The notes: generated from the letters alone by a model not told the origin. 64,000 nt of DNA from Vicia villosa (GCF_029867415.1 NC_081183.1:53084336-53148335), one strand, 5' to 3'. Counted from the first letter of the stretch, positions 34,849-46,247 are shown. Numbers and translations: made by a program.

Positions 34849-36861
34849 ATGAGGTTATCAAATGAGGGTCAATGGAAGAAGGTGAGGGGAGGAGGCAGGA
34901 GGGTGATGAAGTGGGATATAGCTAGAGAAGGAAAAAGGTTGATGAAAGAAACCGATGTTTCGTCGTCTTTTTTTGTCACGGAGTTTGGAGATAGGTGGAA
35001 AGCTAGGGATTTATTCTATGAATTCAAAGATATGGGAGATATAGAGGAAGTGGTAATCCCACCTAGAAAAGATAGATTCGGGAGACGCTTTGGTTTTGCT
35101 CGGTTTCTTAATGTCTTAAACGAGGACTTATTGGCAACAAAGCTGGATAACATTATACTTGATGGAAGAAAGCTCTTCGTAAACTTGCCTCGATTCAGTA
35201 GACCAAAGGCCCTTAAAAATGTTGTTAATGAGACCAAGACGAGGGAGCCGGCTCAGGCGGTTTTGCAAGTTAATAATGGAGACAAGTTTAGGGGTAACAG
35301 ATTTGGTAAGTTTGTGAAGAATCGTTCTTATGCGGATGTTATCCAGAATACCAGCGGCGACAAAGATGGTTCACCAGGTAGTCCGATGAAAAAAACAGTG
35401 TGGTTCCAACCAAGTTTAGATGCACACTCGCAGTACAAGAAGGCTTACACAGGTTGGGTTAAGGATCCGGGACAAATGGTAGATTTTAAGAAACTTTTTC
35501 ATGAGGAAGGAATTTTTACTATTAGGATAACGAGCATGGGTCCTAATCTCTGCCTTCTGGAAGACTTGGTTGAAGGTGACGTTGAATTGTTCCTGGAGGA
35601 GAGGAAATCTTGGTGGGAGCAGTGGTTTTGTAAGATTAGGAAGTGGGAACCGATAGACATAGATGAAGAGAGGGTGGCATGGATTAGAGTGGTGGGAGTC
35701 CCTTGTCATGCATGGGGTGAGAAGTGTTTTAGCCTCTTAGTTGAATCCATAGGAGTTTTCGTGAAATGTGATGAAGGAACGGCTCTAAAGAATAGGTTGG
35801 ATGCAGCTTGCATTTGCATCAGAACTAGTCACAAGGAAAAACTGGATGTGGCGGTTAGGTTAAACATAGAAGGCATATTTTTTGAAGTCAGATTAATGGA
35901 GGACATTCACGGTATCCCAGAAAGCCCAAAACCTTTGGCTTTTGGGGAAGATTCGGAATCGGAGTTACTTTCCCAGACGGAGGGTAGCAGGTCTGGTGGG
36001 GAGGAGGAAGAAGATGCTCAAATCGATACAGAAAGTGAAAAGCCGCTCGTAGGTGTTGATGGGACTGAACCTGCATATAGGGATAGACAATCGATCTCTA
36101 TTTCTGATTCACAGTGTCAGAAACTTTTGGAAAAGGTGAATTTTGAAGTTTCTTATGCTGGCAATAAGGAGTTTACCGAGGCTAACTTTAAGGAAGCATT
36201 TAATGATAGTGGGTCAAATGTCAATACTAGTTGTGTGGGGGAGTCTATTCGTGCAGAGGCTGTGGAGAAGAGAGGGGGTGATGCTGACTCAGCACAGTTT
36301 AATAGTGGTTTAAAATCTATTGGGCCTGGTGCCTCTATGGATAGGTCTAATGGGCCTTTATCCTTTGATGAGGTCTGTAGAAGTGTGTGCAAGGGGGTGG
36401 GACCAGCAAATCTGCCTAAGAGCCCTAGCTACAGGAAAACAAAAAAAATAAAAAAGAGAAGTCTGAGTGAAAATTTGGGAAAACAAGTTTCAATTTCTTC
36501 CTCATATTACGCCTGTATCGCTCCAAGGCATGAGAAAGGCGTCGGAATTAATAGAAGCAAGGGCAGTATGGTCCGGGCGGAAGGGAATGGTATAGCCGGC
36601 GCCTCTTCATCTTCAACAGATACCATCTCAACTGGTGAGTCCTTCTCTGCATCTTCTCTAGCGGATTCTGCTATAATTCGTTGTAATAAGCGTCTGACTG
36701 AGAAATCGGATGTGGGTACGAGGGTGTGGAATTCAATTACCAATTTAGGGGTGGTAAGTGGTAAGGAGGATAATGAGAACGAGAGGATGATTAGTGATAT
36801 GGAGGTTAGGGATAAGGAGGGTATGAGGAGTTTGAAGGTGATTAATGAGAGTGTCCGATGA
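34849..36861 (+). CDS. LINE ORF1 protein (RNA-binding, RRM and DUF4283-like)
   Basis: This 670-residue protein is expected to coat LINE RNA as a nucleic-acid chaperone. Residues about 38-118 look like an RRM: SFFVTEF as RNP2-like and GRRFGFARF as RNP1. Residues about 185-360 resemble the DUF4283 domain of plant LINE ORF1 (conserved Trp residues and a GVPCHAWGEKCF motif). The C-terminal half is acidic and Ser-rich with a Lys-rich patch near 530. I see none of the CCHC knuckles that some relatives have. It ends at the ATGA that starts ORF2. The start ATG at 34849 follows a 157-bp leader. Confidence 0.85.
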   Translation: MRLSNEGQWKKVRGGGRRVMKWDIAREGKRLMKETDVSSSFFVTEFGDRWKARDLFYEFKDMGDIEEVVIPPRKDRFGRRFGFARFLNVLNEDLLATKLDNIILDGRKLFVNLPRFSRPKALKNVVNETKTREPAQAVLQVNNGDKFRGNRFGKFVKNRSYADVIQNTSGDKDGSPGSPMKKTVWFQPSLDAHSQYKKAYTGWVKDPGQMVDFKKLFHEEGIFTIRITSMGPNLCLLEDLVEGDVELFLEERKSWWEQWFCKIRKWEPIDIDEERVAWIRVVGVPCHAWGEKCFSLLVESIGVFVKCDEGTALKNRLDAACICIRTSHKEKLDVAVRLNIEGIFFEVRLMEDIHGIPESPKPLAFGEDSESELLSQTEGSRSGGEEEEDAQIDTESEKPLVGVDGTEPAYRDRQSISISDSQCQKLLEKVNFEVSYAGNKEFTEANFKEAFNDSGSNVNTSCVGESIRAEAVEKRGGDADSAQFNSGLKSIGPGASMDRSNGPLSFDEVCRSVCKGVGPANLPKSPSYRKTKKIKKRSLSENLGKQVSISSSYYACIAPRHEKGVGINRSKGSMVRAEGNGIAGASSSSTDTISTGESFSASSLADSAIIRCNKRLTEKSDVGTRVWNSITNLGVVSGKEDNENERMISDMEVRDKEGMRSLKVINESVR

Positions 36862-39800
36862 ATTTACTTTCCTACAATATCAGAGGGGGTGGAACTCTTT
36901 CTAAAAGAAAAAGAGTTGGTTTGTTGATTCAATCGTTTGGCATAGATGTGTGTTTCTTACAAGAGACGAAATTAGTTTCTTTTAATGATGTCCTTGCTAG
37001 AGAGTTCTGGGGTAATAATGATGTGGAGTGGACAGCGAGTCATTCCATAGGAGCTTCGGGTGGTATGGTGATCTTATGGAGAAAAGGCGCTATTATGGTT
37101 AACTATAGTTTTTCGGGTAGTGGTTTTGTTGGCATTAATGTTGCGTGGAAAGGAGAAGGGTATAACCTTGTCAATATATATATATATATGCGTCTTGTAA
37201 GAGGGTGGAGAGACTTGTTACGTGGGAAGCTTTGATTTCGCTTAAACAAGGGAGGAATTTTGAGGATTGGTGTGTGGCGGGAGATTTCAATGAGGTTTTG
37301 AGAAGAGAGGAGAGGTTAGGAGAAGGAGGTCACCGGAATTGGAAAGGGATGGAGGACTTCCGTAATTTTGTGGAGGGTATGGAATTGATAGACGTAAATT
37401 GTGTCGGAGGGAAGTACACTTGGTTCAAAGATAATGGCAAAGCTATGAGTAGATTGGATAGATTCTTAGCTTCTAAGAAGATGTTAGATAGATGGGAAGT
37501 GGTTGATCAAAGAATAGAGAGGAGAGAAATCTCGGATCATGCCCCCATTACTCTTAGAGTGGGTTATGTTGATTGGGGACCAAAACCTTTTTGCTTTAAT
37601 AATGCTTGGTTTAAGCATGAGGATTTCTTTGATTTTGTGGTTCAAGAATGGAAGAAGTTGGAATTAAGAGGAAGGGGAGACTTTGTGCTTTATGAAAAAT
37701 TAAAAAAGATTAAGGACAAGCTCCGGGTGTGGAATAGGGAAGTTTTTGGATGGATTGATTTGAAGGTGGAAGAGGCAAAGGATATAATAAATGATCTTGA
37801 TAAGGCTATTGAGGTGAATGTTGGGGGAGGAATCGAAAAAGAGGTTTTAGATAGAAGCTTGGCTACCAAAGATTGTTGGAATTTCTTGAATATGAAGGAG
37901 AGTATGCTAAGATTGAAGTCTCGTAATCTTTGGTTGAAGGAGGGAGATAAGAATACTAAGTTCTTTCATAATTCTATGAAGGAGCGTCATAGGCGTAAAG
38001 CGATCTCTTCGTTGGAAGTTCCTCAAGGTAGAATAGATGGTGTAGTGAAGATAAAGGAGGAGGTTAGAAGACACTTTGATGAGTTCTATAGGGAGGAGGA
38101 TAGGGATAGACCGGTTCCGGAAGGCCTTGTGTTCAACACTTTGAAAGAGGAAGAGGCTTCTTGGCTAGAGAGGGTTTTCTCGGAAGAGGAAGTGAAGGAA
38201 GCGGTGTGGTCTTGTGATGGGAACAAAAGTCCGGGTCCGGATGGTTTTACCTTAGAGTTCTTTAAAAGGTTTTGGATTGTGGTTAAGGAGGATGTTCTCC
38301 TTTTTGTCCATGACTTCTATGAGAGGGCGAGACTCATTAAAGCTTGTACTTCCGCGTTCATCACTTTAGTGCCTAAAATCAACAATCCTCAATCTTTGAA
38401 TGAATATCGTCCTATTTGTTTGGTGGGAAGTTTGTATAAGATTTTGGCTAAGTTGTTGGCAAATAGGTTAAAGAAGGTGATTGGGAATCTTGTATCGCAA
38501 AATCAATCGGCTTTTATTGAAGGTAGAAATATTTTGGATGGTGTTCTTGTGGTGAATGAGGTGATGGATTTAGCTAAAAGAGAGAAAAGAAGTTGTGTGG
38601 TTTTGAAAGTCGATTTCGAGAAATCTTATGATAGAGTAAGTTGGAACTTTGTTAGATATATTTTTAAAAGGATGGGTTTTGGAGACCGGTGGGTGAGGTG
38701 GATGGAGTGTTGTGTTTTTACTAGTTCCTTGGCTATTCTTGTTAACGGGAGTACTACAAAAGACTTTAGTGTGGAGAAAGGCCTTAGACAAGGCGATCCA
38801 TTGTCCCCGTTTGTCTTTGTGTTGGTCATGGAGGTTCTCACGGCGCTAATGAAAAGATCTAAGGAGATAGGAGAATTCCGGGGGTTTCGTTATAAAGAGG
38901 ATAAGGAGATGGATTTGCTTCAATTTGCGGATGACACAATCATTTTGGCCGAAGGAGATCCCGCGAATCTTTGGAGTATGAAAGCTATTCTTAGAGGATT
39001 TGAAATGATGTCGGGCCTTAGAGTTAACTTCCATAAGAGTAATCTTTATGGTATTAACGTGGGTGATGAGTTTTTGGAAGCGGCTTCGTCTTTCTTAACT
39101 TGTAAAGTGGGTTCCTTACCTTTTAAGTTCCTTGGGGTGAGAATAGGAGATAGCCCTAGGAAACTTTATATGTGGAAGGACCTATTAGTTATGTTTAGAA
39201 AACGGCTTAATAGTTGGAGAGGTAGATATCTTAGCATGGCGGGTAGAGTGGAGATGATTAATTCGGTTCTTAATGCTCTTCCGATTTTTTCTTTATCGTT
39301 TTACAAAGCCCCTAAGAAAGTGTTACAAGAGATAAAATCTATTCAAAGTAGGTTTCTTTGGGGAGGTGGAGATCAAGATAAACCTATTCATTGGGTTAGT
39401 TGGGATACGGTTTGTAAATCTAGAAAGGAAGGAGGTTTGGGTGTTAAGAATGTGGAAATTATGAATGTTGCTTTAATTAGTAAACGGAAGTGGCGTATTC
39501 TTACGGAAAAGGAGGCGGTGTGGCAAGATTTGTTAAGAGCTAGATATGGCAACATTAGACTTAAAGTTTTGATTGGAGATGTCTCAATTTTGTCAAAGAA
39601 GGAGTCGCATTGGTGGAGAGATTTAATAGCCTCGGATAACTATGAGAAGCTTCTTTTCGATCACTTTACGAGTGCTATTAAATGTAATGTTGGGAATGGA
39701 TTCTCTACTCCGTTGTGGTTCGCCTCTTGGGCGGGTCAAAAATCTATTATGGAATTATTTCCTAATTTATTCTCTCTAGCTGGAAATTTTATGGATTCTA

Positions 39801-40705
39801 TTAATCTTGCAGGGGCGTTTGTTGAAGGAGTTTGGAAATGGAACTTGGCTAGTTGGTTTGAAGAAGGGAGTATAGCGGCTGAGTTGGCAGCGGCTCTGTT
39901 CCAGAATTCCTCGAACAGTTGTGTGGCAGCGCTGGAAGCCACCGTAGCAGGCCTTGCTGCCGCCAACAGTGGTGTTGGGACTGCATCTGTCCCGACTCAG
40001 CAGCTGGCAGCTGAGTTGCAGTCTCTACTGGCAGCTCTTAACACTGTTCGGATCAAGGAAAATGTTGAGGACAGCTTCTCTTGGGCGAAGGATTCTTGTG
40101 GGAGCTTTACCGTTAAATCGTGCTATGAGTTTTTTAAGAAGTTTCTTTCCGGTCCGCCGTTGGAAAGTGATAAGGTTAAGGCCTTAAACTTTTTATGGAA
40201 ATTCAAAGTTCCTCCAAAGATTCTTTGTTTTGCTTGGAGGTTTTTATTAAATAGATTGGCCACTAGAGATCAATTGGTGAGAAGAGGTGTGTTGGAGGAA
40301 GGAATTGATTCTAGGTGTGCCTTATGCGGCTCCGGTGAGGAATCTTTATCTCATCTTTTCTTTTTGTGTAACGCTACCATTCGCATTTGGAGAAGGGTGT
40401 TTATGTGGCTTGATTTATCCGGACTTTTGTCCTTTGAAGAGTTTGGGGATTTCTTCTATAATTTCCGGAAAATTCCTTGCCTTATTAAGCGTATGATAGT
40501 GGGTACCGTTTGGCTTGCTACGGTGTGGACGATTTGGCTAAAGCGCAATGCGGTGATCTTTGAGAAGGAAGTTTTTAGCTTTACCGAATGTATGTCGGAT
40601 ATAGTTTTAAGCTCTTGGAGGTGGTTATGTGCTTTCCATAAGAGAGTTAATCTTTGTAATTTTTATCTTTGGAACACTCTACCTCTTCTTTGTTTTGAAA
40701 GGTAG
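36858..40705 (+). pseudogene. LINE ORF2 (endonuclease and reverse transcriptase), frameshifted
   Basis: ORF2 would nick the target and copy the RNA by target-primed reverse transcription. Its ATG overlaps the ORF1 stop (ATGA, 36858-36861). The APE-type endonuclease begins with SYNIRG and QETK motifs. It then loses frame in a TA microsatellite (about 37173-37189): frame 1 ends at 37235, and the rest continues from about 37190 in another frame to 40705. Downstream are GDFN and SDH endonuclease motifs, the RT palm motif with FADD near 38924-38935, and a C-terminal zf-RVT Cys/His domain (about 40179-40400). No further stop was found. An unusual Ala-rich insertion occupies about 39873-40055. Confidence 0.9.
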
Positions 40706-40776
40706 TAGTTCTTTTTCTTGTATCGGTTCGGAGCATCCCTTTTGCTCCCGTTTAATCCCATTACCTATTTAAAAAA

Positions 40777-40792
40777 AACTCCCTGCAAAGAA
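40777..40792. repeat. Right target-site duplication of the LINE
   Basis: Exact copy of 34676-34691. Confidence 0.95.
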
Positions 40793-41862
40793 GAATAAAA
40801 AAGACGTGTTTTCCCATCTAAATATAAAATCCAAAGTCAGACAAAACCAACAGAATGGACTTCAAAGCAACTGCACAATGATAAAACCTTTTTCCCGTAC
40901 ACATCAAAAATTAACATGCAGTACTCTAAATGGGGTAAAATTATGAATAAAAAGAAAAGAAAAAATAGTGCAGATCTTACATATTGAGATCCAGACAACA
41001 AAGAACCATTTCCACAGTTCCAATCACTGAGAGAGCAAGTTTTAAATGCATATATAACATCATAAACGTCAAGGACATCTTACAGAACCTTCAGCAAAGG
41101 AGAAATAAATTGAATGAGATCTATATGTAAATCATATAAGGATGTACAAGAGGACAACAAAATAAACTCAACCAAAAGAGAAAGAATTTGGAAAAAGGAT
41201 GTAAAAACCATGTTGAAGAAAGAATAAAACTATAGGAAAATGCTCCTTAAGAGGGCATGTATAGAACTATAGGAAAATAGAACCATCTAGCACATACCAT
41301 TTAGAACTTGTCCATAGTTTTTGAGAGGACTCCCCTTGAAGAATCCATATCATTGCCCTGCATAAATACCAACAGATGGTTAAAGCAGAAATCGAGAAAG
41401 ATGAGTTATTGTTAAATACTTTTAATAGTGGCAATACGATACACACCATATGATCCAACATTCGGTTATCCTCATGTATATCACCTGACAATTGTTGCAA
41501 TCACATTCAAACCCATTAAAACAAAAAAACAACACAATTTCTGCAATAAATTATCTTTTATTTCCTAAACAGTCAGGTAATAATAAGAGTAACTATGTTG
41601 TTTCGGGTGTCTCTGAACCAGAAAATAATAATTTATATAAAGAAAATATTAAGAGCCAAAATAGTCAAGTAAGAAACACAAGCAAAATAATTGCATAAAT
41701 TTTTTAGAAAGATAGATTAATAATAACGTATATTAAAGTTTGACCAACAAATAAAGCAATCAGGATATAATAACTTACTGAAGTTTGTCCATTCCTCTCC
41801 TTGACAGTCCACAAATAGGTAATCCGGATTGCCATTTTCAAACATGATTTCCTATCTCCAAG
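40793..41862 (-). other. Decayed host sequence with exon remnants
   Basis: Besides the BET1-like exons (separate entry), the minus strand holds 40981-41026. It is bounded by acceptor CTCTCAG and donor GTAAGATC and in one frame reads DWNCGNGSLLSGSQY. About 41795-41850 reads NGNPDYLFVDCQGEEWTNF. I do not recognise these two. They do not look like BET1 exons. Confidence 0.3.
41298..41494 (-). pseudogene. BET1-like SNARE pseudogene, two exons
   Basis: Exon A (41447-41494) encodes QLSGDIHEDNRMLDHM and is followed by GTGTGT. Exon B (41298-41357) follows TATGCAG and begins GNDMDSSRGVLS, ending before GTATGTG. Both are in phase 0. They match the central SNARE region of plant BET1/BS14-type proteins, which mediate ER-Golgi membrane fusion. 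Exon A is missing about four codons between IHE and NRM, and exon B carries an in-frame TAA (41301-41303). I found neither the N-terminal exons nor the membrane-anchor exon nearby. A dead fragment is therefore most likely. Confidence 0.65.
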
Positions 41863-42427
41863 TCATTTACAAAGATTGGAGGCCTTGACATCTAGAAAAT
41901 ATATGGTGATATCAGCATCTTCTTGAACCTCTTCATTGTTCTCCTCTTCAGTCATGTGAATGTCACTACCAGCAGTGTGAACATCATTATCATTACGTTT
42001 TCTCTTGGGAGGATCAGGAATCACGGTTTGTAAAGGGACAGATATCTCATGGACCTGATGATTTTCATCCAAAATCCGTTTGAAAATCTTGGCTATGGAG
42101 TTATGAACATATCTTGTTCCTTCTTTAGTAAGTTCCTCACGAGGGTTGGATGATGAGGGATTGGAGCCCTTAGTACGAACACTCTCCTTAGGTCTTCTTG
42201 CATGCGATGTTCTTGGCTTTGTAGTCGTTAAATCTTCAGCGTTAATCATCCTTAGAGGAAATACATTGAGTCCGATTAGGGTTAGTTGACTCATTAGGTG
42301 TTGCAGAGTCGGAGATGGGAGACACTTTCTTTGGGGAGGAAGCATTCGGTTGTTGAGACATCTTGAGATTCTTCAGAGAGCTTCTTGTGACACGATTGTG
42401 AGGTGCGTCGGAGCGGTTCAAATTCAT
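41863..42427 (-). pseudogene. Env-like third-ORF fragment of a Sirevirus-like element, frameshifted
   Basis: The minus strand reads from a possible ATG at 42427 (or 42361, before SQQPNASSPKK) in one frame to a TGA near 42243. A second frame (about 42250 to 41863) then continues in similar style: basic and Ser/Pro-rich, then GTRYVHNSIAKIF, and an acidic end. The composition and position downstream of gag/pol resemble the N-terminal part of env-like ORFs of SIRE-type elements. No membrane segment is seen. Identity rests on style and context, so it is moderate at best. Confidence 0.4.
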
Positions 42428-42577
42428 AAAGGTATTGATGAAACCAATAGAGTAGGTTGTCGTCTTTTGTAGAAAAATAGGAGTAGGAGGGAACTTGACA
42501 CAGAAACTAAATAGGGGAAGTTTCAAATAATGGATATTTAAAAAGCCCAAAGTGTATTCCCCTAATAGGATTAATTG

Positions 42578-45217
42578 CTATAATTCTGTTTGGCGGCAAA
42601 TACATAACATACCCTTCACTTTTTCAGAGTGATTTCCATCTATGGTCTTGGAAGTACCATCAGTAATAGAAAGATCAGTAGTCATACAATTTTTGATGAT
42701 CTGAAGTTTTACAATGTTGCCAACTGATGTTACATCATTCTCTCTGATATTGCAGCTAGAGCAGCTTTTTGATTCATTGCTCACACTTGACTCATTAGCA
42801 AATTTTGATGTCAAGACATCTGTTGTGACATTCTTACATGCTCCTGAGATAGTTGGCTCAGTTTCTTTTAGAACATCAATCTTCCTGGTTGCTTGTTCGT
42901 TTGATCTTGTGTCTTCTAACTTTCTTTCCAGATCAGCAATATCTTCCATGAGACTTACTCTTTCTTCTAGTAGGAATCTATTAGTATTCCTATACTCCCG
43001 TACCTTTGCACACAGTTTCTCATTCATTAGACATGTCTCAGTAAAGCCAGCAGCCAGTTCACTGATGGTGAGGTCTCCAACATATGATTCTTCATCAGAT
43101 TCATCATTCTCTTGAGAGTCATCCTTGATTTCTTTTCTGATCATGGAGTAGGCAGAGAAGTAGTTTGAAGTGTTAGGCTTCCATAGGTAACAATTATCCT
43201 TAGACTTATATCCTTTCATGACTTCTTCATTTTCTCCATTTGTGACAATACATTCTTCTTTAGTGAATATGACTTTGAACCCTTCATCACACAGTTGGCT
43301 GATACTTATAAGACTTGCAGCCAGTCCTTGTACCAGCAAGACATTGTTCAGATTAGGAACACCAGGACATCCTGACTTACCAACACCTTTGACTTCCCTT
43401 ATTTCTCCATCACCAAGAGTCACATAACTGGTTCCCTCAAGTTTGATGTCTACTAATAAGTTCTTTCTTCCAGTCATATGATTTGAGTAACCACTGCCAA
43501 GGTACCAGTCTTCCTTGGCAGACATTCTTAGAGAAGTGTGTGCTACTAGAGCAACATTCTTAGCCACCCATTGTTGCTTTCTGTCAGGAGTATCATGTTT
43601 AGGTTTGGCTTGATGTGTTTGGTTGGGATATCCAACTAGTTTGAAACAGAATGGCTTTATGTGTTCAAATCTTCCACAGTAGTCACACCTCCATCTTTGG
43701 AATTTCTTCTTTGTTTGGCTCCTTCTTCTGTTTCCTTGATGTTGTTCCATTGGTGTTGACATCTGGTTTATCAAGCAGGCTTCAGGTTTTGATCTCCTGA
43801 TTCCAGAAGTGAGTTCTGCTTTAGCCACAAATCCTACCCCAAACATATATCCTGCTCCCTGTCCAAACTGCAGAATTTCTTCCAGAATGTCAGTTCCATT
43901 ATTCAGCATCCTGAAAGATTTAGTCATTTGATCAAGTTTGGATTTCAACATGCTCATTTCACTACTGAGAGAGTCTATGGTTGCAAGATGTTCATTCTTC
44001 TCAGTTTCCAACTCCTTTATGATTATCTTTTGCTTCTCCACTTGTTTGCAGACTTCAGCATTTTTGATACACAACTTCTTGTATGAGGCAACAATCTCAT
44101 CAAAGGTTAGCTCATCATCACTGGAATCATCATCAGATGCATATACACTTGTTAGAACTGTGACATGTTTTGCAGTTTCCTCTTCAGACTTATTGTCAGA
44201 ATCTTCATCAGACAAAGTGACAGACAGGCCTTTCTTTTTCTCCTTGAGGTAGGTAGGACATTCAGCTCTAATGTGTCCATATCCTTCACATCCATGACAG
44301 TGAACCCCTTTGCCTTGATTGGGCTTCTCTTCAGCTTTGAATCTTCTGCTAGAATCATAGGTCTTGCTGATGTCATTGGAAGTGTTCTTGACATTGGGTC
44401 TGGACTTCTGACCAACCCTTTTAATGAACCTGTTGAATTGTTTTCCAAGCATGGCTATGGCTTATGATAAATTTTCATCACTTCCACCATTGCTATCACT
44501 TCCACCATTGCTTTCTCTTGAATTATCTTCAGTGTTGGAAACAAAAGTTATGCTCTTGTTCTTCTTTTCAACAGAGTCACAAATACTCATCTCAAAGGTT
44601 TGTAGAGAACCAATGAGTTCATCTAGCTTCATGTTGCTGATGTCCTGAACTTCTTCTATAGCAGTCACCTTCATAGCAAATCTCTTAGGCAGTGATTTGA
44701 GGATCTTTCTTACCAGTTTTTCTTCAGACATTTTTTCTCCTAAGGCTTCTGAGGTATTTTCAATCTCAAGGATGTTCATGTAGAACTCATGAATGGTCTC
44801 ATCCTCTTTCATCTTGATATTTTCAAACTTGGTGGTAAGCATTTGAAGTTTAGACATCTTCACCTTGGATGTGCCTTCATGAGTTGTTTTGAGAATATCC
44901 CAAACTTCTTTAGCCAGATCATAGTGTTGCACAAGTCTGAATATGTTCTTGTCAATTCCATTGAACAAGGCATTTAGTACCTTGGAATTGCCGAAAGTCA
45001 GTTCTTCCTTAGTTTTGCTCCATTGTTCTTCAGGAATTTGAACAGTGGTTCCATCTTCCATTACATTCTCCAGATGTTTCCATCCATTTTCCACAGCTCT
45101 CCAGGCCTTGTTGTCCATAGACTTTATAACAGCCACCATACGAGGTTTCCAGTAGTCATAGTTAGAGCCATCCAGAATGGGTGGTCTATTCCCAAACACT
45201 AACAATTCCTTCTCCAT
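42578..45217 (-). pseudogene. gag: Sirevirus-like gag-protease, disrupted and chimeric
   Basis: The frame starts at ATG 45217 (MEKELLVFGNRPPILDG, typical Sirevirus gag) with a UBN2 domain. One in-frame TAA lies at 44462-44464, and the same frame then continues to 42578. After the stop come a CHGC...H...C zinc knuckle, a coiled coil, a second CDYC...H...C knuckle, and the protease region. The protease catalytic Asp is Gly (WYLGSGYSNHMTG) and the neighbouring Cys is Tyr. The pre-integrase start follows, then instead of integrase an acidic coiled-coil tail of about 190 residues resembling the gag coiled coil. Non-functional as an enzyme source. Confidence 0.85.
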
Positions 45218-45274
45218 AGTACCCGAATTTTGTTGTCCCTAGATCTCACCCAGATGTAAACAGGCATGGTGCCT

Positions 45275-45286
45275 GCTCTGATACCA
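45275..45286 (-). other. Primer binding site (tRNA-iMet)
   Basis: The minus strand reads TGGTATCAGAGC two bases after the LTR end TTTTCA. Confidence 0.85.
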
Positions 45287-45288
45287 AT

Positions 45289-46246
45289 TGAAAATTCTAG
45301 TAACTCACACGCGATGTCGTACTGGATGTTATGACATCGTAACATCCACAATCACACAGAATAATACTTTAAAATAGAAAATCATAAAAACAGTAAAGAA
45401 CGCAGCAAATTGTTTACCCAGTTCAGTATACAACAATACCTACTCTAGGGGCTACCAAGCCAGGGAGGGAATCCAATATAAGCAGAATTAATTCAGAGCT
45501 ACACTCCCTTGTTTACAATTCCTCACTTAAGACCTACCCAATGCAATTCCAATCTAGTCCTAGACCTGAGTATCTCCATTCACTCCCCCCCCCCCCCCCC
45601 CCAATCACAGCAGTGATTACAAACAGGCATAAATCAAATGAGAGAGAAGACACACTTCAAAAACACACCTTGATCTGCTTAAAAGCTTCAATCAAGAGAT
45701 ACACACTCGTGCTTAAAAGCTTACAGTGACAAAGTACAAAAACAACCTATTCCAATACAATCATCAAAAGACAATTGTTTGGAGTACAAGAGACTAAACA
45801 CACAGGCACGGAACTACGGTTCTTCACAATTAACAATCTCTCTACGTTCCAAATTAGGATTACAGTCTTCTTATATGCAGCTCTTGGGCCTCGGGCTTTT
45901 TAAGAAATAAATTAGGGTTAACCAAGTTAACCTAATTCACACGTCATCAGGCTGTTACAGAATGTGCTATTAACGAAATCTTCTAGGAGAAGTATCAGCA
46001 CACAATAAAATGTTTCCTAAATTGTAGATTGAGAGAAATCAAGAAACATAATAGAAAAACATAACAGCTCCTGCTGTCAAACATGGATGTCATGACATCG
46101 TTCATGACATTCAATAACAAAACTTGTATTAGCTTAAACATATGCAACCTGCATAACACCATATAAAGCATGTCATGACATTTTTCAAGACATTAAACAC
46201 CCAGGTATGTTTTACCACAAATGCAGCCAACATGAAAACATCTACA
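45289..46246 (-). mobile_element. 5' LTR of the defective Sirevirus-like element
   Basis: It ends (element sense) in TTTTCA at 45289 before the primer site and probably starts TGTAGATG at 46246. A TATATAAG-type box lies at about 45873-45881. A run of 18 C (about 45585-45602) and several TGTCATGACA palindromes (46089, 46172 region) occur inside. The outer border is inferred from its abutting the next LTR. Confidence 0.65.
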
Positions 46247-46247
46247 A

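Larger units (their letters stand above)
34692..40776 (+). mobile_element. Full-length plant L1-type LINE
   Basis: A 6085-bp non-LTR retrotransposon is flanked by a perfect 16-bp target duplication (34676-34691, 40777-40792) and ends in a short A-run (about 40771-40776). Parts: 5' UTR of 157 bp, ORF1 (34849-36861), ORF2 (36858-40705, frameshifted), short 3' UTR. The perfect duplication and open ORF1 suggest a recent insertion. Confidence 0.95.
41863..46246 (-). mobile_element. Truncated, defective Sirevirus-like Ty1/copia element
   Basis: It reads leftward: 5' LTR (45289-46246), primer site, gag with a stop, inactive protease, then no integrase, RT or RNase H, then an env-like fragment. I see no 3' LTR, so the left border is only approximate. 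All parts share one strand and a consistent order, which supports one element with a large internal deletion. Confidence 0.75.

Noticed and set aside
45585..45602. Run of 18 C as a possible regulatory tract
   Set aside because: Most likely simple slippage or an assembly-length artefact in the LTR. No other support.
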